A DNA stretch of 64,000 nt from Qipengyuania sp. HL-TH1 (GTDB lineage: Bacteria > Pseudomonadota > Alphaproteobacteria > Sphingomonadales > Sphingomonadaceae), in assembly GCF_036365825.1 (NCBI RefSeq), contig NZ_CP142675.1:2736501-2800500 (forward strand). Direction: 5' to 3'. The notes beneath the pieces are model-generated. The model ran no database searches. It saw nothing but the letters and a program-made list of their open reading frames with translations, and had not been told where the DNA came from. Every line of letters starts with the position of its first letter. Position 1 is the stretch's first letter. Both the position numbers and the translations under genes were made by a program. Below are positions 9,270 to 17,065 of this stretch, piece by piece.

Positions 9270-9286
9270 ATACCCCATGGGGGTAT
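9270..9286. promoter_or_regulatory. CsoR operator between csoR and copA
   Basis: ATACCCCATGGGGGTAT has perfect 7-bp arms (ATACCCC/GGGGTAT) around a 3-bp centre. G/C-tract palindromes of this TACCCC-GGGGTA form are the known operator type of CsoR/RcnR regulators. It lies 20 bp from the csoR start and 43 bp from copA, so it could control both. Confidence 0.75.
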
Positions 9287-9329
9287 ATATAGCCGACATC
9301 GACGGATCAATCTTTTGCAAGGCTCCCCA

Positions 9330-11021
9330 ATGCCCTCGCTTTCCCGACGACATCTAATCCGCAGCACCGCTGCCCTGGCTGCTGCCAGCGCGCTTCCGAT
9401 GCCCGCCTGGGCCCGCGGCGCGTCTCTGACGCACGCGCGCAACGGCTTTGGCGAAGTGGCGGGCGAGGACATCGCGCTTGCCATCGGCAATCATCATTTC
9501 ACGGCTGGCGGCCGCTCGGGACACGCCTTCGCCGTAAACGGCACCGTGCCGGGGCCACTGGTGCGCCTGCGCGAAGGCCAGACCGCGCGGCTGCATGTGA
9601 CGAACAATCTGGACGAAGACAGCTCGATCCACTGGCACGGCCTGCTCGTGCCGTTCCAGTTCGACGGGGTGCCCGGCGTCAGCTTCCCCGGCATCAAGCC
9701 GGGCGAGACCTTCACCTACGAATACCCGATCCGCCAGAGCGGCACCTATTGGTGGCACTCGCACTCGGGCCTGCAGGAACAGGCGGGGCATTACGGCCCG
9801 ATCATCATCGAGAGTGCGGAACCGGATCCGCGCTACGACCGCGATTACGTGGTGTTGCTGTCCGAGTTCACGCCGCTGCATCCGCACGAGATCATGCGCA
9901 AGCTGAAGGTCGGCGAGCATTACTTCCAGCGCCAGATGCAGACCGCGACCGAGGGCGACATGCCGGGCGAGATGCGGCGCATGTGGGGGCAGATGCGGAT
10001 GAACCCGCGCGACATTTCCGATGTGACGGGCACCGCCTACACCTTCCTGATCAACGGGCACGGTCCGCAGGATGACCTGCAACTGGCGTTTCGCGCGGGC
10101 GAGCGCGTGCGCCTGCGGGTCATCAATGGATCGGCGATGACCTTCTTCAACGTTCGAATTCCCGGTGTGCCGATGACCGTCATCGCAGCCGACGGGCAGG
10201 ACGTGGACGCAGTGCAGGTGGACGAATTCCAGATCGGCGTCGCCGAGACCTATGATGTGATCGTGTCCCCGTCGGACGGGAGCCACGCGATCGTAGCAGA
10301 GGCGATGGACCGCAGCGGGATGGGGATCGCCAGCCTGACAAGCCACAAGGGCCACCGCGCCACCCCGCCGCCGCTGCGGGAAATCCCGACGCTGACGATG
10401 GTCGATATGGGCATGATGGACCATTCCGGAATGAACGGAATGCAAGGCATGGACCACTCGATGCGGGACAAGTCGCTCGTGCCGGGCGATGTCGAGGTCG
10501 GGCCGGGCGTCGACATGATTGCGCCGATGCCGATGGACCGCATGGATTCCCCCGGTCTCGGCCTCGACGGGGTCGGCCACCGCGTGCTGCGCTACACCGA
10601 TCTCAAGGCCAGGCGGATGAACCCGCATCGCAGCATAGACCGCGAGATGGAAATCCATCTTACCGGCAATATGGAACGCTACATGTGGTCGTTCGACGGC
10701 AAAAAATTTGCGGCCGTCACCGACGACCCGATCCGCTTCGGCTATGACGAGCGGGTCCGGGTGAAACTGGTCAACCAGACCATGATGGCGCACCCGATCC
10801 ACCTGCACGGCCATTTCTTCGAACTGGTCAATGGCGCGGACCATATGCACCAGCCATTGAAGCACACGGTCATCGTCCAGCCCGGCGGCACCGCGACCTT
10901 CGACCTGACCGCGAACGAGCCGGGCGACTGGGCCTTCCACTGCCACCTGCTCTACCACATGCACGCAGGAATGATGCAAGTGGTGACAGTGCGGCCATTC
11001 CCCGAGGGAGGCACGTCATGA
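9330..11021 (+). CDS. copA: Multicopper oxidase CopA, copper resistance
   Basis: 563 residues with a Tat-type leader (SRRHLIRS, then a hydrophobic stretch to AWA near residue 29), so exported folded. All four copper motifs are visible: HWHG, WWHSHSG, HPIHLHGHFFEL and FHCHLLYHMHAGMM. A Met/His-rich insert (MGMMDHSGMNGMQGMDHSM) lies at about residues 358-380. This is the plasmid-type CopA that oxidises periplasmic Cu(I). ATG 9330 is chosen because it begins the leader; the frame upstream has no export signal. Its stop overlaps copB by 4 bases. Confidence 0.93.
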   Translation: MPSLSRRHLIRSTAALAAASALPMPAWARGASLTHARNGFGEVAGEDIALAIGNHHFTAGGRSGHAFAVNGTVPGPLVRLREGQTARLHVTNNLDEDSSIHWHGLLVPFQFDGVPGVSFPGIKPGETFTYEYPIRQSGTYWWHSHSGLQEQAGHYGPIIIESAEPDPRYDRDYVVLLSEFTPLHPHEIMRKLKVGEHYFQRQMQTATEGDMPGEMRRMWGQMRMNPRDISDVTGTAYTFLINGHGPQDDLQLAFRAGERVRLRVINGSAMTFFNVRIPGVPMTVIAADGQDVDAVQVDEFQIGVAETYDVIVSPSDGSHAIVAEAMDRSGMGIASLTSHKGHRATPPPLREIPTLTMVDMGMMDHSGMNGMQGMDHSMRDKSLVPGDVEVGPGVDMIAPMPMDRMDSPGLGLDGVGHRVLRYTDLKARRMNPHRSIDREMEIHLTGNMERYMWSFDGKKFAAVTDDPIRFGYDERVRVKLVNQTMMAHPIHLHGHFFELVNGADHMHQPLKHTVIVQPGGTATFDLTANEPGDWAFHCHLLYHMHAGMMQVVTVRPFPEGGTS

Positions 11022-12088
11022 TGCGCGTTGCAGTGCTTGCCGGGGCAATGGTGGCGGCTACTCCGCTTGCTGCGCAGGACCATTCGGCGCACGGCAAGAA
11101 GCCTGCCGCGCAGTCCGAGATGGATCACTGTGCGATGGGCCACCTGCCGCCCGAAAAATGCCCGCCCAAGATTGAGCAGGAACCCTCGCCGGAACCCGAG
11201 ATCGATCATTGCGCGATGGGGCATCTTCCACCCGGGCAATGTCCGCCAAGCGAGCGCAACGACGACGACGCGCCCATGGCGGGCATGGACCATGGATCGC
11301 ACGCAGCGATGACGGACAAGGCCGCACCCGGGGCCGCAGCCGAAGATGCGACCCCGCCCCGCGCACTGGAAGGACCGCGATACGCGGCCGATGCAGTCTG
11401 GGGCCGCGAAGCGATGGCCCCCGCACGCACGCAACTGGCTCGCGAAAACGGCGGCATGACCACCGGCACGATCCTGGTCGAACGGCTGGAAGCGCGGATC
11501 GCAACCGATGGCGGCGAAGACGGCTATGTGTGGGATGCACAAGCCTGGTATGGCGGCGACATCAATCGCTTCGTGCTCAAAACCGAAGGCGAAGGTGAAT
11601 TCGGCGGCGCGTTGGAGGATGCCGAAATTCAAGCGCTCTACAGCCGCGCGATCGGCCCGTTCTTCGATCTGCAGGCGGGCGTGCGGCTCGACTTCGAGCC
11701 CGGCAGCCTCACGCATCTGGTGGTCGGTCTGCAGGGCCTCGCGCCCTACATGGTCCATCTCGACGGGGCGCTGTTCCTGTCGGACCGCGGCGATCTGACC
11801 GCGCGGGTCGAGGCCGAATACGATCAGAAGATCACCCAGCGTCTGATCCTGCAACCGCGCATCGAGGCGGGTTTTGCGGCGCAGGACATTCCGGAGCGCG
11901 AAATCGGCGCCGGGATTACCACGATCGAACCGGGGCTACGCCTGCGATACGAGATCCTGCGCGAATTCGCGCCCTATATCGGGATCGAATACGAAGCGAA
12001 GCTGGGCGAGACCGCCGACATTGCTCGGGCGAACAGACGAGACCCGGATGGCGTGAAGGCCGTCATCGGCCTGCGGGCATGGTTCTAG
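11018..12088 (+). CDS. copB: Copper resistance protein CopB, outer membrane
   Basis: 356 residues beginning with a signal peptide (cleavage after LAAQ, about residue 20). A metal-rich segment has the motif DHCAMGHLPP twice (about residues 30-75) plus a third MAGMDHGSH, likely copper ligands. The remainder (from about residue 125, YAADAVWG) is the CopB beta-barrel region ending in an aromatic residue, ...LRAWF, typical of outer-membrane proteins. It starts in an ATGA overlap with copA and completes the copper operon. Confidence 0.9.
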   Translation: MMRVAVLAGAMVAATPLAAQDHSAHGKKPAAQSEMDHCAMGHLPPEKCPPKIEQEPSPEPEIDHCAMGHLPPGQCPPSERNDDDAPMAGMDHGSHAAMTDKAAPGAAAEDATPPRALEGPRYAADAVWGREAMAPARTQLARENGGMTTGTILVERLEARIATDGGEDGYVWDAQAWYGGDINRFVLKTEGEGEFGGALEDAEIQALYSRAIGPFFDLQAGVRLDFEPGSLTHLVVGLQGLAPYMVHLDGALFLSDRGDLTARVEAEYDQKITQRLILQPRIEAGFAAQDIPEREIGAGITTIEPGLRLRYEILREFAPYIGIEYEAKLGETADIARANRRDPDGVKAVIGLRAWF

Positions 12089-12463
12089 CTACCCATAATC
12101 CAACCATCACCGGTTCCGGGAAATCGCACTCTTCCCGCAAGGGGCACGGTTCGCGGCGAAATGCCGATCCTCAACGCCTTCGGAAGAGAGACTCCCATCC
12201 CAAGCCCACCACAATCCTGGGCGGAGGTCAGATCAGGATTGCGGTTGGGTCACGGTGAGGTTGTCCCAAGAGGAACCGGCCGCGAATGGTGCACCCGACA
12301 TTGCTAAAACTTCTGTCGCAGGCAGTGTCGGGACGTCCCTAACCACTCTGTAAAATCAGGGATTTGTCTTCTACCGTGTTCACGGTTGATCGCCCCCGTT
12401 TGCCTGCATTTCGATCACCATGTGGGGTCGAAAGTTGGAACAATTTTATGGTGTGTATAACCT
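12089..12463. other. Intergenic region, backbone to element 1 boundary
   Basis: 375 bp without a credible gene between copB and the integrase. It holds the tRNA-Arg 3'-end-like sequence at 12287-12300 described separately. Composition changes here from GC-rich backbone to more AT-rich sequence close to the integrase. No clear terminator for copB was found. Confidence 0.6.
12287..12300 (-). repeat. Putative attachment site of element 1 (tRNA-Arg 3' terminal sequence)
   Basis: TGGTGCACCCGACA equals the last 14 bases (including CCA) of a tRNA-Arg read on the minus strand. It matches 28994-29007 with one mismatch and in the same orientation. It sits 164 bp before the integrase gene. This fits an element inserted at the 3' end of the tRNA whose remainder is at 28994. 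The match is short, so the assignment is moderate. Confidence 0.5.
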
Positions 12464-13609
12464 ATGGCACTGACAGCATTGAAGGTGAAGAACGCCAAGC
12501 CCGGTCGTTACGTTGATGGCCGTGGCTTGTGTCTTTTTGTGAAGGAAAGCGGCTCCCGTAGTTGGGTCTTGCGGATGCAGCACAACGGCAGGCGGCGCGA
12601 CTACGGATTGGGATCGGCGCTCGATGTGACGCTGACCGAAGCGCGTGACGCGGCGGCAGCTCTGCGCCGCCAGGTTCGCGCTGGGATCGATCCCGTTGCC
12701 GAGCGACGGAAGTCGCGCAAGGTGGTGCCCAGCTTCGAAACGGCAGCGCGCGAATGCTACGAGGCCTTGAAGGACGGCTGGAAGAACCAGAACTACCGCA
12801 ACTGGATTTCCAGCATGGAAAACCATGTCTTCCCGCTGATCGGCAGGAAGCCCGTCGATCAGGTGGACAGCACCCACGTCGTCGAGGTGCTCACGCCCAT
12901 CTGGCTCGACATCCCCGACACTGCTCGTAAAATCTTGCAGCGCATCGGTGCAGTGCTCGACTTTGCGCATATCAAGGGATGGCGGGAAGAAGAGGCCGCG
13001 TTGCGCTCAGTCCGCAAGGGCTTGCCGCGCCAGACCGACAAGGTCGAGCACTTCAAGGCCATGCCTTATGCTGGCATTCCGGCGTTCATGAAGGAGCTGG
13101 CGACCGCATCACCCACCACGGGCCGCGATGCCCTGCGTTTCACCATCTACAACGCCGTGCGGTCGAGCGAAACGCGCAAGGCCGTCTGGACTGAGATTGA
13201 CCTCGACAAGGCGGTCTGGACAATCCCCGGCGAGCGCATGAAGGCAAAGGAAACGCATGTGGTGCCGCTCTCTAAGGCAGCGGTTTCCATTCTGCGTCGG
13301 CGCTGGAAACTGCGCACGAGCGACGATGGCCTCGTTTTCTCGAACAATGGCGACAAGCCCATCAGTGACATGACAATGACCAAGCTGTTGCGCGATGCCG
13401 GGATCAAGGGCGCGACCGTCCATGGCTTCCGCTCCGCCTTTACTGATTGGGCGGCGGAGAAGACCGACTTTCCGAAGGAAGTGGCAGACAAGGCATTGGC
13501 CCACAAGCTGAGCAACCAGGTCGAAGCCGCCTATCGCCGCACCGACTTCTTCGACAAGCGGCGCGACTTAATGGCTGTATGGGCGGAGTATTTGAATCCG
13601 GAATCATAA
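12464..13609 (+). CDS. Tyrosine integrase of element 1 (P4-like, DUF4102 N-terminus)
   Basis: 381 residues. An N-terminal arm-binding DUF4102-like domain (residues 1-90), a core-binding SAM-like domain (100-190) and the catalytic domain are visible. Catalytic residues are R233 (AVRSSETR), H320 and R323 (HGFRS), H347 (LAHKL) and Y357 (AAYRRTD). All are intact, so the enzyme may be active. P4-like integrases act at tRNA genes, consistent with tRNA-Arg sequences at both ends of element 1. The start is preceded by a weak ribosome site. Confidence 0.92.
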   Translation: MALTALKVKNAKPGRYVDGRGLCLFVKESGSRSWVLRMQHNGRRRDYGLGSALDVTLTEARDAAAALRRQVRAGIDPVAERRKSRKVVPSFETAARECYEALKDGWKNQNYRNWISSMENHVFPLIGRKPVDQVDSTHVVEVLTPIWLDIPDTARKILQRIGAVLDFAHIKGWREEEAALRSVRKGLPRQTDKVEHFKAMPYAGIPAFMKELATASPTTGRDALRFTIYNAVRSSETRKAVWTEIDLDKAVWTIPGERMKAKETHVVPLSKAAVSILRRRWKLRTSDDGLVFSNNGDKPISDMTMTKLLRDAGIKGATVHGFRSAFTDWAAEKTDFPKEVADKALAHKLSNQVEAAYRRTDFFDKRRDLMAVWAEYLNPES

Positions 13610-13760
13610 CGGTCAAAGGTGCCACAAGTGCCAAGCTATGCACGGCCCCGACTTCGACTAGATTTGGCTATCAGGTTCGCTACGATCCCATTCTTAGGCT
13701 GCTTCGCGGGCTTTTCGGACACCGCAAGCCATTTCTGATATGGGACTATAGGGGGTTACA

Positions 13761-14468
13761 ATGAAGTATTTTTGGACGGCAGGCCTAGTCCTAACGCTTG
13801 CGGCCTGTGGTCAAGCCCCGAACCCAGCGCCTGAAGATGTCGAAGTTGAAGCTGGCTCAGTTGGCGATGCTTTCGATCCTGCAACGGCTGAAATCTCGTT
13901 GGACGCTTCACCGCAAAGCGACACGCAAATCCGGTTCGTTGTGACAACCAATCTTCCAACTCCGGTAGAGGTTATGGCTGGGGTGGCTTTGGCGGGTCAG
14001 AAGCCTGACGACGTCTTCATAGGTCACAGCGAGCGAGTTACACTTGCGTCCCCTCGCACCGAATTTGTCCTCGATACCTCCAGCGCTCGCAACGCGTTGC
14101 CGAGCGGAGAATATGATGCAGAGGTGAGTTTCTACCCACGTTGGGGAGCGGAGAATGGAAATCCAGCCGCAAAGACCGCACCCGAACTCGAAGCTACGGA
14201 CAGGATCACATTGGGCGGTTCGGGAGAGGATCGCGCAGACGCCGAGCGTAGGAATGAGCTGCAACGTTGGGTAATGGGCAATATCGGCATGAATGTGCCA
14301 TGGAATCGAGAGAGCTTCGAGGCGCGGCTTGGGCCTGCGGAGAAGGGGCCTTCAACAATGTCGAGATTGCACGACGCCTATTATTTCCCGGATGCTGATA
14401 TGACCTTCCTGGTCAATCGCCTTAAGAACGAAGTGACAGTGTGGCGCGTGGGCGATGTGACAGAGTGA
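13761..14468 (+). CDS. Predicted lipoprotein of unknown function
   Basis: 235 residues with a lipoprotein signal (TLAACG, lipobox Cys at about 16) followed by an acidic linker (residues 22-40). The remainder is probably periplasmic and mostly beta; no domain is recognised. A strong purine-rich site (GGGGG at 13751-13755) precedes the ATG. It lies alone between the integrase and the AlpA-like pair, with which it is convergent. Its function in element 1 cannot be inferred. Confidence 0.7.
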   Translation: MKYFWTAGLVLTLAACGQAPNPAPEDVEVEAGSVGDAFDPATAEISLDASPQSDTQIRFVVTTNLPTPVEVMAGVALAGQKPDDVFIGHSERVTLASPRTEFVLDTSSARNALPSGEYDAEVSFYPRWGAENGNPAAKTAPELEATDRITLGGSGEDRADAERRNELQRWVMGNIGMNVPWNRESFEARLGPAEKGPSTMSRLHDAYYFPDADMTFLVNRLKNEVTVWRVGDVTE

Positions 14469-14502
14469 CAGGAGTCCGGTCGGCTTCTCTCTAAAGAGGG
14501 TT

Positions 14503-14703
14503 TCAATGCCACCGGTCTGAAACTCGCAGCTCGACGAACTTCTGCAAGCTGGCAGTGGTAACGCGCGTTGCCTTGCCGATCTTCACCGTTTCGAGTTCAC
14601 CGCTGGAGATCAGTTCATAGAGCTTCGTGCGCCCAACGCCTATCATTCGGGCAGCGTCATTGATCCTGACGCAGATCGGCTCGACAGGTTGATGGCCGCT
14701 CAT
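14503..14703 (-). CDS. Excisionase-family helix-turn-helix protein
   Basis: 66 residues of the MerR-like winged HTH type (RINDAARMIGVGRTKLYELI), followed by a wing reading GELETVKIGKATRV. Such proteins act as excisionases or transcriptional regulators of integrated elements. Its start overlaps the stop of the neighbouring AlpA-like gene by 4 bases, so the two are co-translated. It may be the directionality factor for the element 1 integrase. Confidence 0.75.
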   Translation of the reverse strand: MSGHQPVEPICVRINDAARMIGVGRTKLYELISSGELETVKIGKATRVTTASLQKFVELRVSDRWH

Positions 14704-14906
14704 TCCGCCGGTTCCTCTTCACGATAGTGAGCGGGATCGGCAATCCAGCGATTGATGGCAGACTCGTGCCAGCCCGCGCCGTGGATGCTGATCTTGACCT
14801 GCGACGGGAACGTGCCCTCTGCGATCTTGCGATAAATAGTAGAGCGGGAAAGACCAGTGCGGTCGAGCACGGTCTTGAGGCGGATGATGCGTTCGGTATT
14901 CGACAT
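14700..14906 (-). CDS. AlpA-family regulatory protein
   Basis: 68 residues matching phage AlpA regulators: IIRLKTVLDRTGLSRSTIYR is the HTH and FPSQVKISIHGAGWHESAIN the wing. AlpA proteins activate excision of P4-like elements, which fits the P4-like integrase at 12464. It is the first gene of a two-gene minus-strand operon with the HTH gene at 14503-14703. Confidence 0.82.
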   Translation of the reverse strand: MSNTERIIRLKTVLDRTGLSRSTIYRKIAEGTFPSQVKISIHGAGWHESAINRWIADPAHYREEEPAE

Positions 14907-15293
14907 AGGGCCTTCTCACTTTAACATTAGCAGCCCCTCTGCGGAACATAATGAGAACTTTTCTAAAAGGCGCAAGGGTCAGATCCAGTTGGGATTCGGG
15001 CAATTCTTCAACGATTTGCACGATTTGAACCGTCTATGGACGGTCCGAGACCTTTACGGACATACCGCTTCTTTGCCCATTGATTCTGAGAATTTTTTCG
15101 CTCGATGCGATCTTGCGGCTGGCACGCGCGAATTTGCGACGGCAGCGATGGATTTCCGCGCCATCTTTGCCGGATTTCGCGCAGTCGGCTTGGCTGCTGG
15201 GTTTGAATCTTTGCCAGAACGCTAAGTTCAGCTTAGTCTTTTGAGGTTATTTCAAACTAGACACAAGTTTACACAAGTGGCAAAACACTAAGC
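14907..15293. other. Intergenic region with direct repeats before the AbiE pair
   Basis: 387 bp between divergent alpA-like and abiEi genes, presumably with promoters in both directions. Two direct copies of ACACAAGT occur at 15261-15268 and 15271-15278, exactly 10 bp apart, 16 bp before the abiEi start. AbiEi antitoxins repress their own promoter by binding repeats, so these are operator candidates. An open frame over 14857-15225 overlaps alpA on the other strand and shows no recognisable protein. Confidence 0.5.
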
Positions 15294-16082
15294 ATGGCTA
15301 CGCGTTTGGACAGCAAGCTAAACCAACTCCAGCAGGAGCTTCCGGAAGGACTTCTGGTCGATGCCGCTTGGCTGGAGGCCAATGGCTATTCGTCCGCGCT
15401 GCGCAGCCAGTATGTAAGTTCCGGCTGGCTGGATAGCCCAGCGCGACGGGTCTATCGCCGTTCACGCGGGCCTATGACCTGGCAGCAAGTCGTGATCTCG
15501 CTCCAGACCATGCTTGACCTTCCACTGACCGTTGGCGGTCGCACCGCGCTCGAACAGCAAGGCTATGCCCACTACCTTTCGGCAAACGTCCAGACGGTTC
15601 ACCTTTACGGACCGACACGACCGCCAACCTGGCTGGGTGATTTGCCGCTCGAAGTGACATTCGCATGGCACAACAGCTTGCGCCTGTTTCCGACAGATGC
15701 CGACACGCCACCATTGCCAAGCCCCACCATGTATAGTGCCGCTGGCGCGCAATTGCCTGTTCGCTATTCGAGCAAGGAGCGCGCCGTTCTCGAATTGCTC
15801 GATGAACTGCCCAAGCATGAGAGCTTTCATCAGGTCGATGCCTTAATGGAAGGCTTGAGCGATCTCAGCCCTCGTCGCCTGCAAACTCTTCTCGAAGCCT
15901 GCTCCAGCGTAAAGGTGAAGCGGCTGTTCCTGTTCTTTGCCGACCGGCACGGCCATGCGTGGCGACCGAAACTCGACCTGGCCAAGATCGATTTGGGTTC
16001 CGGCAAACGGCTTCTGGTGAAGGGGGGTAGGCTCGATCCGCAATACGACATCACGGTACCTGCCGATCTTGGAGGGCAATAG
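15294..16082 (+). CDS. abiEi: AbiEi antitoxin, type IV toxin-antitoxin system
   Basis: 262 residues. An N-terminal winged HTH domain (residues about 10-60, VDAAWLEANGYSSALRSQYV) is followed by a middle domain (VGGRTALEQQGYAHYL) and a C-terminal region (YSSKERAVLELLDELP, then LDPQYDITVPADL), all typical of AbiEi. It represses the abiE operon and counteracts AbiEii without direct binding in characterised systems. It precedes the toxin gene by 3 bp, the usual antitoxin-first order. Direct repeats just upstream may be its operator. Confidence 0.87.
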   Translation: MATRLDSKLNQLQQELPEGLLVDAAWLEANGYSSALRSQYVSSGWLDSPARRVYRRSRGPMTWQQVVISLQTMLDLPLTVGGRTALEQQGYAHYLSANVQTVHLYGPTRPPTWLGDLPLEVTFAWHNSLRLFPTDADTPPLPSPTMYSAAGAQLPVRYSSKERAVLELLDELPKHESFHQVDALMEGLSDLSPRRLQTLLEACSSVKVKRLFLFFADRHGHAWRPKLDLAKIDLGSGKRLLVKGGRLDPQYDITVPADLGGQ

Positions 16083-16085
16083 GAA

Positions 16086-17003
16086 ATGGCCTTCCAGGAC
16101 GCCTATCGGCAGCAGGTTGCCCTCCTGATCCGTACCATCCCGTTCGTGGCGCAAGAGCAGTGCTTCGCGCTCAAGGGCGGCACGGCGATCAACCTCTTCG
16201 TGCGCGACTTGCCGCGCCTCTCGGTGGACATCGACCTGACCTACTTGCCGGTCGAGGATCGCGCTCCATCACTCGCAGCTATCGACGCGGCGATGCTGCG
16301 GATCAAGGAGCGGATCGAAGCCGGCATACCGGGCGCAGCGGTCGCGCCATCGCGCTCCGCAGGCGACAACATTGTCACCAAACTTATCGTCCGCTCCGAA
16401 GGCGTCCAGATCAAGATCGAGGTCACGCCTGTCTTGCGCGGCACCGTCTACGACCCCGTGGTGATGAGCGTCGTGCCTACAGTCGAAGACACATTCGGCT
16501 TCGCCGAGATGCACGTTGTTTCCTTCGCCGACCTCTATGCGGGGAAGATCGTGGCGGCGCTGGATCGCCAGCACCCGCGCGACCTGTTCGACGTGCGAGA
16601 CTTGCTGGAGAACGAAGGGATAAGCGACGAACTGCGGCGCGCATTCCTCGTCTACCTTATCAGCCACAATCGCCCGATGGCCGAAGTGCTCGCTCCGACC
16701 CGCAAACCGCTGGCCGAGGAATTCGAACGTGGCTTTATCGGCATGACAAAAGAGAATGTCGAGCTTGTCGATCTTGAGGGTACGCGCGAGGCAATCGTCG
16801 CCACGATGGTTGGCGAGATGCCAGACGTGCACCGCAAGTTCCTAATCGGCTTCAAGCGGGGTGAACTGGACTGGGAGCTTCTCGAAATACCGGAAGCCAG
16901 CCACTTGCCCGCAGTCTTGTGGAAACAGCAGAATCTGGAGAAGATGCTGCCTGAGAAACGACACGAGTTGATCGAGGCTCTGGAGAAAGTGTTGCTCGGC
17001 TGA
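16086..17003 (+). CDS. abiEii: AbiEii nucleotidyltransferase toxin
   Basis: 305 residues of the AbiEii/DUF1814 nucleotidyltransferase family. Motif I is G31-G32-T33 in LKGGTAINLF and the catalytic acids are D48 and D50 in SVDIDL. The downstream family block DLYAGKIVAAL...HPRDLFDVRDLL is complete. AbiEii transfers nucleotides to tRNA acceptor ends in studied members and stops growth on phage infection. All recognisable active-site residues are intact. Confidence 0.9.
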   Translation: MAFQDAYRQQVALLIRTIPFVAQEQCFALKGGTAINLFVRDLPRLSVDIDLTYLPVEDRAPSLAAIDAAMLRIKERIEAGIPGAAVAPSRSAGDNIVTKLIVRSEGVQIKIEVTPVLRGTVYDPVVMSVVPTVEDTFGFAEMHVVSFADLYAGKIVAALDRQHPRDLFDVRDLLENEGISDELRRAFLVYLISHNRPMAEVLAPTRKPLAEEFERGFIGMTKENVELVDLEGTREAIVATMVGEMPDVHRKFLIGFKRGELDWELLEIPEASHLPAVLWKQQNLEKMLPEKRHELIEALEKVLLG

Positions 17004-17065
17004 CCGAATGTTCGCTTGGCGAAAATCAGCGTGACCTCTCATCCGCAAAATGGCAGGCAGTGCAT

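Noticed and set aside
9354..10979. 541-codon minus-strand frame opposite copA
   Set aside because: Shadow of a gene with full multicopper oxidase motifs; composition His/Arg/Val-rich and non-protein-like.
14857..15225. 122-codon frame between alpA-like and abiEi genes
   Set aside because: Starts inside the alpA-like gene on the opposite strand, no ribosome site, no recognisable family.
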